This document shows positions 9,030-17,212 of a stretch of DNA of 64,000 nucleotides, piece after piece. The notes beneath the pieces are model-generated. The model was given only the letters and a program-made list of their open reading frames with translations. It did no database searches and was not told where the DNA came from. Position numbers and translations under genes: made by a program. How positions within the stretch are numbered: position 1 is the stretch's first letter; each line of letters begins with the position of its first letter. The DNA is from Clostridiales bacterium (GTDB lineage: Bacteria; Bacillota; Clostridia; Oscillospirales; Acutalibacteraceae): NCBI GenBank assembly GCA_012839345.1, contig DUNN01000020.1:1-64000 (forward strand), given 5' to 3'.

Positions 9030-10115
9030 TTATTCGTCCCGCCAGATTTCTTCGCCGAATGAACGGATAAATTCGCTGAGTTCGTCGGACATTTCCTCTG
9101 CTTCCGAAATCCGAATATGGCCCGGCGTTCCGCAGCCGTTTTTACGGTACAAAAAGTGCACGATTTTCGGATCGTTCAGGCTTCGGCAGACCTCCTCAAT
9201 GGAACGGTCCCAGCTTTCGTCATGGCTTAGGATGGTGGTGGAAAGGATAATTAGTGCGCGGGGGTAAAGCTCTCTCAGCCGGCGGACAAAGGCTGCATAG
9301 TGTGCCCGCCAGTTCTGCGACCGTGCGGAAGAATAATCTTCCTTCATATAATCCTCCGGATGGCTGTCGTTCTGCCCCAAAGCCACAATCACAACATGCG
9401 GCGTATAGCGGCGGAAATTCCATGGCTTCAGCGTGCCAAGTTCCGGATTATATTCGATTTTATCGTAGGTTTCCTCCATGCCCACATAATCCGGGCCACA
9501 AAACCACCCGGTTCCGTGCAGCAGAGCGATTCCACCCTGGGCGATGTCGTGCAGCTGAGCATTCAGCTTGCGCGCCGTCATGGCAGAATAGGAATACCAA
9601 GCATTGGAGTACTCGCCGTGATGTTCGGGGTCCGGCTGCCCGGTGTACTGCACTGCTTCGGACAGTTCCCCTGCGGAAACGGAATCGCCATACACCTCAA
9701 TTCTTCGCTGTGGCAGCGGAGCGGGGGCGGAAATCAGCGCCCCTTTGTCCACAACAAATCCCTGAAGCGTAAAGATATGGCAGGAATCCATACATTTAAA
9801 GAAGAAAATTTCATGTTCTTCGTCTTTCAGGTTCTCCCCCAGTGTAAGGCATACGGTCGTGCCGTGCTCGGGTATCTGCAGCTTTATCAGCTTGCCGTCC
9901 AAAAGGGCCCCTACGTAGTTGTCCCAGCACTGCCTGCGGTTCAGCAGCAGAACTTTGACCCGTGTTCCGGTAAAGCGGAATTTTACCGACGTATAGGGGT
10001 AAACAAACACCGGGGCGTCAGGAACATCGAAATCGATGCGCCCGCAGTACTGCAGCGCAGGGTGATTGGGAAAAACAATTTGTTCTTTTTCGGTAATGAA
10101 TTTTGTAAGCTGCAA
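9030..10115 (-). CDS. SGNH-fold carbohydrate esterase, family CE2-like
   Basis: This is a probable deacetylase of acetylated plant polysaccharide or oligosaccharide. The roughly 361-residue protein has an N-terminal beta-sandwich (about 1-130) and a C-terminal SGNH hydrolase domain. The nucleophile motif is YGDSVSAGE near residue 142, the oxyanion Asn is in ALGQNDSHP and the catalytic His in TPGHIRISEAEEMSDEL near the end, as in CE2 acetylxylan esterases. No signal peptide is visible, so it acts inside the cell. The TTG at 10115 is preferred because GAGGG lies 8 bases upstream; GTG at 10124 is the alternative. It follows the GH1 gene by 15 bases. Confidence 0.82.
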   Translation of the reverse strand: MQLTKFITEKEQIVFPNHPALQYCGRIDFDVPDAPVFVYPYTSVKFRFTGTRVKVLLLNRRQCWDNYVGALLDGKLIKLQIPEHGTTVCLTLGENLKDEEHEIFFFKCMDSCHIFTLQGFVVDKGALISAPAPLPQRRIEVYGDSVSAGELSEAVQYTGQPDPEHHGEYSNAWYSYSAMTARKLNAQLHDIAQGGIALLHGTGWFCGPDYVGMEETYDKIEYNPELGTLKPWNFRRYTPHVVIVALGQNDSHPEDYMKEDYSSARSQNWRAHYAAFVRRLRELYPRALIILSTTILSHDESWDRSIEEVCRSLNDPKIVHFLYRKNGCGTPGHIRISEAEEMSDELSEFIRSFGEEIWRDE

Positions 10116-10130
10116 GAATAGCACCCTCTT

Positions 10131-11453
10131 TTAACGTTTTCGAAACGCCTGAATCCAGTCGCGGTAGGCATAAAAGCTGTCTTTCGGGATGCGCTTCAGT
10201 GTTTTGTAATCCACATAAACTAAACCGAACCGTTTGGAATACCCATTGGCCCATTCAAAGTTATCCAGAAACGACCAGCTGAAATAGCCCTGAATTCCAA
10301 GCCCCATCTGATTCAGGTGATCCACTTCTTCCAAATGGCGGCGCAGGTAATCCACCCGCTCCTGGTCGTGCACGCACCCGTTTTCCACTCGGTCATCCCA
10401 CGCGGAACCGTTTTCTGTAATATAAATTGGTATAGAGGTATATTCACGCGTGTCGCGCACCAATCTTTCCAGCGCCTCCGGATGGATATCCCAGCCAATG
10501 TCGGTCTTCGGATAGTCCGTTTCCGGGTGCCCGATGAGAATCGGAGAGGCCGGGTCATAATTCACATAGCAGTGGGAATAAAAATTCAGCCCGATAAAAT
10601 CAATCGGTTCGGCAATGCATTCCAAATCCCCGGGTTGAAGAAAGGCAAACCGAGTCCCGCACTGCGCTGCGAACAGTGCCGCCATATCAGTGGGGTAGCT
10701 TTTGCGGAACAGCGGGTCAAGGAACCAGCGGTTCTGGTAGCCTTCCTGCATGGAACGAGCCAACTGGTCAGGAAAAGTGTCGGTTGCGGCGTAAACCGGG
10801 GTAGAATTCAGCGTGATTCCGATGGGATGTTTCCCGCCCATCGCGCGGTACACCCGCACCGCACGTCCATGCGAAAGCATCATGTGGTGCGCGGCAATCA
10901 TCGCCTGTTCCAGGCCATGCTTTCCGGGCGCATGTGCCCCAATATAATAGGAGAGGAACGAGGCACACCACGGCTCATTGTGGGTAATCCACATGGAAAC
11001 GTCCGCGTCCAGCTTTTCAAAGCATTTACGAGCAAATTCTTCGAACCAGTCCACGCATTCCCGGTTCAGCCAGCCTCCCAAATCCTCCGCCCACTGTGGA
11101 AGATCCCAGTGGTAAAGCGTAACGGCGGCGGTTATTCCGTATTTCTTCAGTTCTGCAATGACATTCTGATAAAACCGCATTCCGTCAGGGTTGTAGCGCC
11201 CTTTTTCCGGAAAAATGCGCGGCCAGGAAATCGAAAACCGGTAGCTGTCGATTCCCAGTTCACTCATCAGCCGGATATCTTCCTTGTAATGGTGGTAATG
11301 GTCACAGGCAATTTCCCCGGTGTCCCCGTGGTCAATTTTGCCCGGTTGTGCGCAGAATGTATCCCAAATACTCGGTGTTCTTCCGTCTTCGCGGACGGCT
11401 CCTTCCACCTGATACGCCGATGTGGCGACGCCCCATACAAACTTTTTCTTCAT
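10131..11453 (-). CDS. GH1 beta-glucosidase / 6-phospho-beta-glucosidase family
   Basis: This retaining beta-glycosidase has a single (beta/alpha)8 barrel of about 440 residues. The acid/base Glu is in THNEPW and the nucleophile Glu in YITENG. It begins with the family start KKFVWGVATSAYQVEG. The frame stays open upstream, but the ATG at 11453 matches the family N-terminus. It has no signal peptide. No PTS gene is nearby, so an unphosphorylated beta-glucoside is the likelier substrate (inference). It is co-transcribed with the CE2 esterase, which fits joint deacetylation and hydrolysis of imported oligosaccharides. Confidence 0.9.
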   Translation of the reverse strand: MKKKFVWGVATSAYQVEGAVREDGRTPSIWDTFCAQPGKIDHGDTGEIACDHYHHYKEDIRLMSELGIDSYRFSISWPRIFPEKGRYNPDGMRFYQNVIAELKKYGITAAVTLYHWDLPQWAEDLGGWLNRECVDWFEEFARKCFEKLDADVSMWITHNEPWCASFLSYYIGAHAPGKHGLEQAMIAAHHMMLSHGRAVRVYRAMGGKHPIGITLNSTPVYAATDTFPDQLARSMQEGYQNRWFLDPLFRKSYPTDMAALFAAQCGTRFAFLQPGDLECIAEPIDFIGLNFYSHCYVNYDPASPILIGHPETDYPKTDIGWDIHPEALERLVRDTREYTSIPIYITENGSAWDDRVENGCVHDQERVDYLRRHLEEVDHLNQMGLGIQGYFSWSFLDNFEWANGYSKRFGLVYVDYKTLKRIPKDSFYAYRDWIQAFRKR

Positions 11454-11504
11454 AAAGGCCTTGAACCCCTCTTTCCGTTCCCTCAAATTGCACAAATTAA
11501 GCTC

Positions 11505-11533
11505 ATTATAGCACGACGAAAAAGTGGTGTAAA
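11505..11533 (-). promoter_or_regulatory. Promoter of the GH1-CE2 operon
   Basis: Minus-strand TTTACA (11528-11533), 17-base spacer, TATAAT (11505-11510), about 50 bases before the GH1 start. Confidence 0.65.
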
Positions 11534-11603
11534 TAATGCAAAAAAGAATTTTGCCGTTGGAAAAAACCAAAAATTCGATTGAAAAATCGTGAATTTTAAC
11601 CGA

Positions 11604-11716
11604 TTTCGCATCTAACCATCACAAAGCGAAAATTCCTAGGACGGATGAATTTTCAAAGTTGAACATTTTCAAATATAAAAAATATCCCGCGGAATTTCAT
11701 CACGCGGGGTATCTTT
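11604..11716 (+). repeat. Left copy of inverted two-block repeat flanking the R-M genes
   Basis: Block A (11604-11628) and block B (11681-11716) recur in inverted orientation at 14481-14505 (24 of 25 identical) and 14419-14454 (35 of 36 identical). Block B is itself a hairpin (CCCGCG...CGCGGG). On the minus strand it is followed by a T-rich run, so this copy can also terminate the R-M transcript. Confidence 0.8.
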
Positions 11717-11858
11717 TGCAAAGCGTTTTTTTGGCTGACCACCAGATACATCACTTAGACCTATGGCCTATTTACCTTGTTCATGTCAAAATACTTCAAC
11801 AGTACAGATTATAATTTCATTTTTACATTCAGTAGGTATTCGCTATGGACTAAAAACT

Positions 11859-13130
11859 TTACTCTTCTATGATACTTAGAATCCAATTTATCCAACCAAT
11901 AACCGTAGCAGAACGCCGTAAAAATGTACTATCAGCTTCGACATGGTAGAGATTTGAGTGTTTCATAATTTGAATGACTTTTTGTTTCCCTGGCATCTCT
12001 CCACATTGCAAATGCAACTTCAACGTTTCATTGAATACTTTATGCTTCAATATCTGCGCAACGATTGCAAGCTGGCGCTCTTTATATCCCTGTCTCATAA
12101 TATGATGGCCGATCGGCGAAAGCTGGAAAAGAATATTGCCATCTTCATCACGACCTTTGTCGATAAGTCCCAAATACCGTCCTGCATCAGTATAATAACT
12201 GGTTTGGCGCTCATCAAAGGCGTATTCCGATGTAATATCATGCTTTGTCATCGGTTTTTCGTTCAGTAATTCTATAAGGTTGACTACCCGAGACATACGA
12301 TCTGCTTGTGGAAATGATATTTCTGGTTCTTGAACCAAAGAAACCGTATTCAGAAGATTCTCAATATCAGATAAGCAAATCTCTGTTGAAATAACATAAT
12401 TTTTCTGCTTGACCAGACGAAGAGAATTATAGTTTTTAGGATTTTCAAACTGATACTGATAAAGATAGAACACCCCATTTGAGAAAATAAGAAATATAGG
12501 CTTTACTATCTTTGTCACTCGACTGCTCCAAACACGAAATGGGTAGTAAAGCTGCCGAACAAGAAAATCATCAGACAAATCCCTCTTTGCTTCAAATAAG
12601 GAAAGATAATTAATCCCCTCATATGCAGCATCAATCTCGATCTGAGAGTTGTTCACTGTAACATTTTTCGTACCGAACGCTGTATCAATGTTAAACTCGA
12701 ATCCACCAGAACTCATTCGCCCACTAACCGTTGGAACAAGTGCATCATCTTCCAAAAAATCACTTAATATACCACAAGCATTGGCACAATTTAAAGCAAT
12801 TGATTCGCTTACAAGGAACTGTGGCATTAGACTTTGAATGTGTGGTGGAATTGAGATCTTTTGGATATCGGCATCAGGCTCATCGAACTCTTTGTATGCT
12901 GAGAACGAGGAAATAATATAGTCTCCGCGAGTTATTGGAAGAATCGCCAAATTGTTGTCCGCAAAGATTGCCGGAAGATTCACTTTGTGATCAAATTTGG
13001 TCATCAATCTCGGCTCTCTAAACTCCTTAATTTTGTTCGCCGATATAATAAATTGTCCGTTTTGCTCAATTTCTGTGAGAATGTGGTACTTATCAAACAA
13101 ACTTTCCCATGCTGTATCATTCAGTCCCAT
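11859..13130 (-). CDS. Probable type II restriction endonuclease (PD-(D/E)XK-like)
   Basis: I infer a restriction nuclease from its partner gene and a candidate active site. Asp in EIDAAYEG (about residue 170) is followed by EAK in LSLFEAKRDL (about 184-186), the D...(E/D)xK spacing of PD-(D/E)XK nucleases. The 423-residue protein also has a C-terminal region (about 285-420) that looks like a winged helix (TKHDITSEYAFDERQTSYY). The start overlaps the 3' end of the methylase gene by 14 bases, with GGAGG a rather long 15 bases upstream. The gene is clearly more AT-rich than the fab or lacZ genes nearby, which fits recent transfer. The recognition sequence cannot be read from the protein. Confidence 0.7.
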   Translation of the reverse strand: MGLNDTAWESLFDKYHILTEIEQNGQFIISANKIKEFREPRLMTKFDHKVNLPAIFADNNLAILPITRGDYIISSFSAYKEFDEPDADIQKISIPPHIQSLMPQFLVSESIALNCANACGILSDFLEDDALVPTVSGRMSSGGFEFNIDTAFGTKNVTVNNSQIEIDAAYEGINYLSLFEAKRDLSDDFLVRQLYYPFRVWSSRVTKIVKPIFLIFSNGVFYLYQYQFENPKNYNSLRLVKQKNYVISTEICLSDIENLLNTVSLVQEPEISFPQADRMSRVVNLIELLNEKPMTKHDITSEYAFDERQTSYYTDAGRYLGLIDKGRDEDGNILFQLSPIGHHIMRQGYKERQLAIVAQILKHKVFNETLKLHLQCGEMPGKQKVIQIMKHSNLYHVEADSTFLRRSATVIGWINWILSIIEE

Positions 13131-13959
13131 AATTTCTTATAAGCACCTCCTCGATTGCTCCACGTTTACTGGCATCAGCATTGATTGCTCGTTTTGCTTT
13201 TACAATAGTAATATCGTATTCTTGATACAACTCTTTTATAAATTCAGTTGCAGAGTTTGAAAGCAGGAACTTTATACCTCGCCGTGTAAGCTCATCGCAA
13301 CAATGCTTCAGGCGAATTTGTTCGTTTCTATCAAATCCACCTTTGTTATAGCCAGTGAAACTTGCTGTATCAGAAACAGGATCATAGGGTGGATCGAGGT
13401 AAACAAATCCCCCTTTTCTAACCCGACTGAGTGTTTCAGCAAAGTCCTCACTATAAAATACAATATTATTTGCGTTAAAATATTTACTTACAGCTCTCAA
13501 TATCGGTTCATTTACAATATTGGGATTTTTGTAATGGCCGAATGGAGAGTTGAACTCGCCGGAAGAATTAACCCTGAACAACCCGTTAAAACAAGTTTTA
13601 TTCAAGTAAATCAGTCTGGAAGCTTTCTCTATTTTAGATAAAGCCTGATAACTAGCCTTGTCCCTGTCCATATCCCGTATGGTATAAAAATATTCAGATG
13701 TGTTTTTGTGTTTTTTAAGTGATTCAATCAATGCTTCAACATCATCACGAATAACCTCATAGACCGTAATGAGATCCACATTCAAATCATTAACGATTGC
13801 CTTTGATGGCTGAATAGAAAAAAGAACTGCACCACCGCCTAAAAAAGGCTCACAATATGTAGTAATCCGTTTTGGAAGTAATGGGATGATCTCATCTAAA
13901 AGCTGGCGCTTTCCACCAACCCATTTTACAACTGGCGCAACCAGTTTGTTTCTTGACAT
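13117..13959 (-). CDS. DNA adenine N6-methyltransferase (Dam / D12 class)
   Basis: This enzyme methylates adenine in a short palindrome to protect host DNA from the adjacent nuclease. The roughly 280-residue protein has the D12-class order: an N-terminal KWVGGKRQLL region, SAM motif I FLGGGAVLF (about 44-52) and catalytic DPPY (about 188-191). The ATG at 13959 is chosen because a strong AAGGGAGGT site precedes it. It is the first gene of the R-M pair, so protection is made first. Members of this class include GATC methylases (Dam, DpnII/MboI type) but also EcoRV-type enzymes, so GATC is only a guess. Codon composition is AT-rich like its partner. Confidence 0.92.
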   Translation of the reverse strand: MSRNKLVAPVVKWVGGKRQLLDEIIPLLPKRITTYCEPFLGGGAVLFSIQPSKAIVNDLNVDLITVYEVIRDDVEALIESLKKHKNTSEYFYTIRDMDRDKASYQALSKIEKASRLIYLNKTCFNGLFRVNSSGEFNSPFGHYKNPNIVNEPILRAVSKYFNANNIVFYSEDFAETLSRVRKGGFVYLDPPYDPVSDTASFTGYNKGGFDRNEQIRLKHCCDELTRRGIKFLLSNSATEFIKELYQEYDITIVKAKRAINADASKRGAIEEVLIRNYGTE

Positions 13960-13994
13960 CACATACACCTCCCTTACAGATATCAACATTATTT

Positions 13995-14023
13995 ATTATA
14001 GTAGAAATTCTTCGTTCGCACAA
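13995..14023 (-). promoter_or_regulatory. Possible promoter of the R-M operon
   Basis: Minus-strand TTGTGC (14018-14023), 17-base spacer, TATAAT (13995-14000), about 36 bases before the methylase start. Confidence 0.45.
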
Positions 14024-14090
14024 CCGTTCTATGATAAAAGGTTTGACTTTTTGCATACACACTTACGGACTGCCTTCGTGCTTTCCTATA

Positions 14091-14372
14091 CTAGGTAACC
14101 GCTACGGTTCCTTTTGAAATGTCCCCCCATATTTGACCGCATTCGCCTGTAGAATCTGAGAGGCATATAAAAGTGTATTGAAACAATCCAGATAATAGAA
14201 AGTTTTGGACAGGTATGAGATAAATTCCCAATTTGCCGCACCATAAGCCGAACAACGCATGGAGACGCAGCTGTTTCACCTTTTCGATCACTCCCTGACG
14301 GATGTTCTCTTCAAATTTTGGGGTCAGTTCATACACGATGCAGGCAAACATGGAATCTATAATTGCCACCAC
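14091..14372 (-). CDS. Hypothetical protein, doubtful (93 aa)
   Basis: This open frame of 93 codons encodes MVAIIDSMFACIVYEL, a charged stretch and a hydrophobic middle. I do not recognise a family and see no good ribosome site. Its 3' end (plus strand about 14093-14130) contains a stretch resembling sequence I associate with ends of IS21-like elements, so it may be a fragment of mobile-element DNA rather than a gene. It lies between the R-M operon and the right copy of the inverted repeat. Confidence 0.25.
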   Translation of the reverse strand: MVAIIDSMFACIVYELTPKFEENIRQGVIEKVKQLRLHALFGLWCGKLGIYLIPVQNFLLSGLFQYTFICLSDSTGECGQIWGDISKGTVAVT

Positions 14373-14418
14373 CCTATACGCGGATACAGTTGAAGTCCTT
14401 CACCACGCAATGATTCAG

Positions 14419-14505
14419 AAAGATACCCCGCGTGATGAAATTCCGCGGGGTATTGAAAATCCGTCCGGCGTGGAAATTTCCGCTTTGTGATGGTTAGATT
14501 CGAAA
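14419..14505 (-). repeat. Right copy of inverted two-block repeat flanking the R-M genes
   Basis: This is the reverse complement of the repeat at 11604-11716. Block B is at 14419-14454 and block A at 14481-14505, with a shorter 26-base spacer (52 bases in the left copy). Block A is outermost in both copies, so the 2.7 kb between them has mirror-image borders. Confidence 0.8.
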
Positions 14506-14524
14506 AAGGTCTTCCGGAAAGGAC

Positions 14525-14553
14525 TTATCCCAAAGCAAAGGAAGTGTTATAAT
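14525..14553 (+). promoter_or_regulatory. Possible nanE promoter
   Basis: TTATCC (14525-14530), 17-base spacer, TATAAT (14548-14553). The -10 is perfect and the -35 weak. Confidence 0.4.
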
Positions 14554-14636
14554 AGAAAAACAAATGGAATCATAGAAAGTCGGCAATGGGTTTTGGAAGC
14601 AAGCAGCGCCGTACATAATATGCGGGGAGATATAGA

Positions 14637-15329
14637 ATGGACAAAAATGAAGTGTTAAAACGCATTCAGCATGGTTTGATTGTGTCCTGTCAGGCGCTGG
14701 AAAACGAACCGCTTCACAGCTCATTTATTATGAGCAGAATGGCGCTCGCGGCCTTTCAGGGTGGGGCCGTTGGAATCCGTGCAAACACGCCATCTGATAT
14801 TATCGAAATCAAAAAGACAGTAAACCTGCCGGTCATTGGCCTGTACAAGGTAAACTATAATGACAGTGAGGTTTACATTACACCTACCATGCAGGAAATC
14901 GATGCCCTTGTGCAAGCCGGTCCGGAAATTATCGCGATGGACGCAACCAAAAGAATGCGCCCCGGCCACCGCACGTTATCCGAATTTTTTAAAGAGGTCC
15001 GTCAAAAGTACCCTGACCAGCTTTTCATGGCAGATACCTCCTGCTATGAGGAAGGGGTTCAGGCACAAGAGCTGGGCTTTGATTTGGTCGGCACGACCCT
15101 GTGCAGCTATACCGAATATACCAAAGGCACAAAAATCCCAGACTATACACTGATGAAGCAATACGTGGATACGCTGAGCATTCCGATAATCGCCGAGGGC
15201 GGCATATGGACCCCGGAACAGCTGAAAAGCGCACTGGATACCGGCGTTTGGGCTGCCGTGGTCGGTACCGCCATTACAAGGCCCCAAAGCATTACGGAGC
15301 GCTTTGTAAATTACATTCAATGCGGTTAA
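14637..15329 (+). CDS. nanE: N-acetylmannosamine-6-phosphate 2-epimerase
   Basis: NanE converts ManNAc-6-P to GlcNAc-6-P in sialic acid breakdown. The 230-residue TIM-barrel protein has the family regions GLIVSCQALENEPLH near the start, GAVGIRANTP, AMDATKRMRP and the C-terminal phosphate site IAEGGIWTPEQ. A GGGGAG site precedes the ATG. No nanA, nanK, nagB or sialic-acid transporter is beside it, so it is a lone gene here, probably of normal function. Its terminator follows directly. Confidence 0.92.
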   Translation: MDKNEVLKRIQHGLIVSCQALENEPLHSSFIMSRMALAAFQGGAVGIRANTPSDIIEIKKTVNLPVIGLYKVNYNDSEVYITPTMQEIDALVQAGPEIIAMDATKRMRPGHRTLSEFFKEVRQKYPDQLFMADTSCYEEGVQAQELGFDLVGTTLCSYTEYTKGTKIPDYTLMKQYVDTLSIPIIAEGGIWTPEQLKSALDTGVWAAVVGTAITRPQSITERFVNYIQCG

Positions 15330-15413
15330 GTAAAATTCCCAGCCAGCAAGTGGAAAGGAAAGAAATCACAAATATCAATCTTAGTCAGCCAGATAACTCC
15401 AAACAATAAACTA

Positions 15414-15454
15414 AGGGCAGTCTATAATTCCAAGTAGTAATTATAGGCTGCCCT
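15414..15454. terminator. Rho-independent terminator between nanE and hypB
   Basis: AGGGCAG and CTATAATT arms (15414-15429) pair with AATTATAG and CTGCCCT (15439-15454), with one mismatch in the stem. It lies between two convergent genes and could serve both. Confidence 0.75.
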
Positions 15455-15479
15455 GTTTGATTGGGTAAAAATAATCGGC

Positions 15480-16139
15480 TTACGCCATTTCGCGGTACTT
15501 TTTCAGCAGATAGTCGGCAAGTTGTTCTGCGCCCGTTGCCGGAGCGCCTTTTTTCAGGCTCACTTCAAATACCGGTGCCTGAGAAACCGCGTGAAGTCCC
15601 TTTAAGAAGTTCTCACTGTCAAATCCGACCGCATCTTTCAGGTCGCATTTTGTAAGCGCGACCGCGTCCACATAGCTGAACATAGGAACGTACTTAAACG
15701 GCTTGTCGTCGCCTTCCGGAACGCTGGCCGCAAGCAGGCGAACCGCCTCGCCAAGGTCGAACTCGGCAGGGCAAATCAGGTTGCCAACGTTTTCAATAAA
15801 AACGACTGCGTCCTTTAAATCGATCTGCTCCGCACCATCGCGGATAACGCGTGCGTCCAAATGGCATTCCCCGCAGGTATTAATCTGGGACGAACGAATG
15901 CCCTGTTTTTCCAGGTTGTCCGCGTCAATGGAGGACGCGATGTCGCCTTCGATGACACCCACCTGCACACCGGCTTTGCGCAGCTCCTGCGCAACCGCGG
16001 AGATAAGCGTCGTTTTTCCCGCGCCGGGGGCACCCATCAAATTGACTGCCAGAATATGCCGGGAAGCAAAATAAGAGCGGTTTTCCTCTGCCAGCTTGTC
16101 GTTTGCTTCCAGCAGCTCTTTCATAATAATAACTTCCAT
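15480..16139 (-). CDS. hypB: Hydrogenase/urease nickel incorporation GTPase HypB
   Basis: HypB is the GTPase that, with HypA, delivers Ni2+ to [NiFe]-hydrogenase (or urease) during maturation. The 219-residue protein has the P-loop GAPGAGKTT near residue 36, the conserved metal-site region NTCGECHLDA near 88 and NVGNLICPAEFDLGE. It lacks the N-terminal polyhistidine stretch of some orthologues. The ATG at 16139 has a GGGGA site. It is the last gene of a four-gene cluster with an ECF S component, a methyltransferase and hypA. No hydrogenase or other hyp genes are in the window. Confidence 0.93.
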   Translation of the reverse strand: MEVIIMKELLEANDKLAEENRSYFASRHILAVNLMGAPGAGKTTLISAVAQELRKAGVQVGVIEGDIASSIDADNLEKQGIRSSQINTCGECHLDARVIRDGAEQIDLKDAVVFIENVGNLICPAEFDLGEAVRLLAASVPEGDDKPFKYVPMFSYVDAVALTKCDLKDAVGFDSENFLKGLHAVSQAPVFEVSLKKGAPATGAEQLADYLLKKYREMA

Positions 16140-16251
16140 ACCTTAATCCCCTTAACTTTTTTAACCTTTTCTGTTTTTCCCGAACCGATTCCTTCCCACC
16201 GGGCTGCACAAAACATTGCAAACGCCGCGGTTTTAATGGATGGCCGGGCCT

Positions 16252-16596
16252 TTAAGTTCCGTCAAATGACCGGATGTAGAATTCGCGTCCGGTATCTCTC
16301 ATCAGCACGGAATCCCCGCCGCAGTCGGGGCATTGAAAGCTGCTTCCCTTGTGCGGGAATACCTTGCCGCAGGTTCCACATTTCAGCGAAGCGGGCACGT
16401 ACTCAAACACCAGTTTCGCATCGGAGCAAACCGTATCTTTTGAAACAATCTCAAAATACATCTGCACCGATTCGTCCACGACGGAGGAAAGCTCGCCAAG
16501 CACCAGGTAAATCTTCGTTACCCGGCTGAGGCCGCGCGCTTTCGCTTCTTCTTCCACGACACGCACGACATCCAGAACAATCGGCAGTTCATGCAC
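16252..16596 (-). CDS. hypA: Hydrogenase maturation nickel metallochaperone HypA
   Basis: HypA hands nickel to the hydrogenase large subunit. The 114-residue protein starts with the nickel-binding MHE (His2). It has a C-terminal zinc domain with two CxxC pairs, CGTC and CPDC (about 73-93). The start is GTG at 16596, required to keep His2 in place, with GGGGTG 6 bases upstream. It lies 6 bases after the methyltransferase stop. Confidence 0.93.
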   Translation of the reverse strand: MHELPIVLDVVRVVEEEAKARGLSRVTKIYLVLGELSSVVDESVQMYFEIVSKDTVCSDAKLVFEYVPASLKCGTCGKVFPHKGSSFQCPDCGGDSVLMRDTGREFYIRSFDGT

Positions 16597-16602
16597 GTTT
16601 TT

Positions 16603-17211
16603 TCACCCCATGTCCGATTTCGTACCGGAAATCAAATAGAATTCATCGTTATCTGCAAGCAGGTCGATGGAAAACCAACGCTCCCAAACCGCCGCTTCTT
16701 CCCGTGCCGGGCGCAGCGGCCAGGAAAGTCCGCTTACTTCTCTGCCTTGATGGCGAAGATTGATGCGTTCTCGGCTTTCACTGTGGGCAATCAGGAACCT
16801 TCCCCTGGGTTTCAGCATCCGGGAAACCTGCTGCGCAAGCGCAGGCTTGTCCGGAAAATGCGGATATGCGCTGTACAAAAAAGCTGCGTCAAAACCGGTT
16901 TCCGCAACGTCGAAAAGGTCGCCCGCATAAAGCCGGATGTTTGGCTGCGCAAATTTTTCGCGCGCCTTTTTCAGCATTTCATCAGAAAGGTCGATTCCCA
17001 GAAGAAGCTCCGGCTCCCGTTTCAAAATCTCCGGAAACAGCACCCCCGTGCCGCAGGCAATATCCGCCACACGAAAGCCCTTCCGAATTCCCGCCAGCGT
17101 AACGATGGCCGCAAGTTTGTCACTGTTATGGCTGCACTTATTATCCCAGTTTTCCGCGCAATTGTCAAAAAATTGTTTCATTTTTCGATTGTGTTCCCGA
17201 ACGTTTTCCAT
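16603..17211 (-). CDS. Class I SAM-dependent methyltransferase
   Basis: This roughly 202-residue protein has a Rossmann methyltransferase fold. Motif I is ADIACGTGVLFPEIL (about 49-63), the acidic end of strand 2 is GIDLSDEML and motif II is DAAFLYSAYPHF. The ATG at 17211 is preceded by AAAGGG and lies one base beyond the stop of the ECF S gene, so the two are coupled. Similar UbiE-like enzymes act on many small molecules, and the substrate is unknown. Being placed between a vitamin/metal-type transporter gene and hypA suggests cofactor or metal metabolism, but this is inference only. Confidence 0.8.
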   Translation of the reverse strand: MENVREHNRKMKQFFDNCAENWDNKCSHNSDKLAAIVTLAGIRKGFRVADIACGTGVLFPEILKREPELLLGIDLSDEMLKKAREKFAQPNIRLYAGDLFDVAETGFDAAFLYSAYPHFPDKPALAQQVSRMLKPRGRFLIAHSESRERINLRHQGREVSGLSWPLRPAREEAAVWERWFSIDLLADNDEFYLISGTKSDMG

Positions 17212-17212
17212 C

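Noticed and set aside
10317-11582. 421-residue plus-strand frame across the GH1 gene
   Set aside because: Antisense shadow of a clearly conserved glycosidase; no family features and no ribosome site. The long antisense frames over lacZ, FabK and the GH65-like gene were rejected for the same reason.
14091-14130. Possible IS21-type terminal sequence
   Set aside because: The resemblance is from memory only, a single copy is present and no transposase is nearby; not annotated as an insertion sequence.
14302-14490. 62-residue plus-strand frame between the R-M genes and nanE
   Set aside because: It crosses the inverted-repeat hairpin and has no ribosome site or recognisable sequence.
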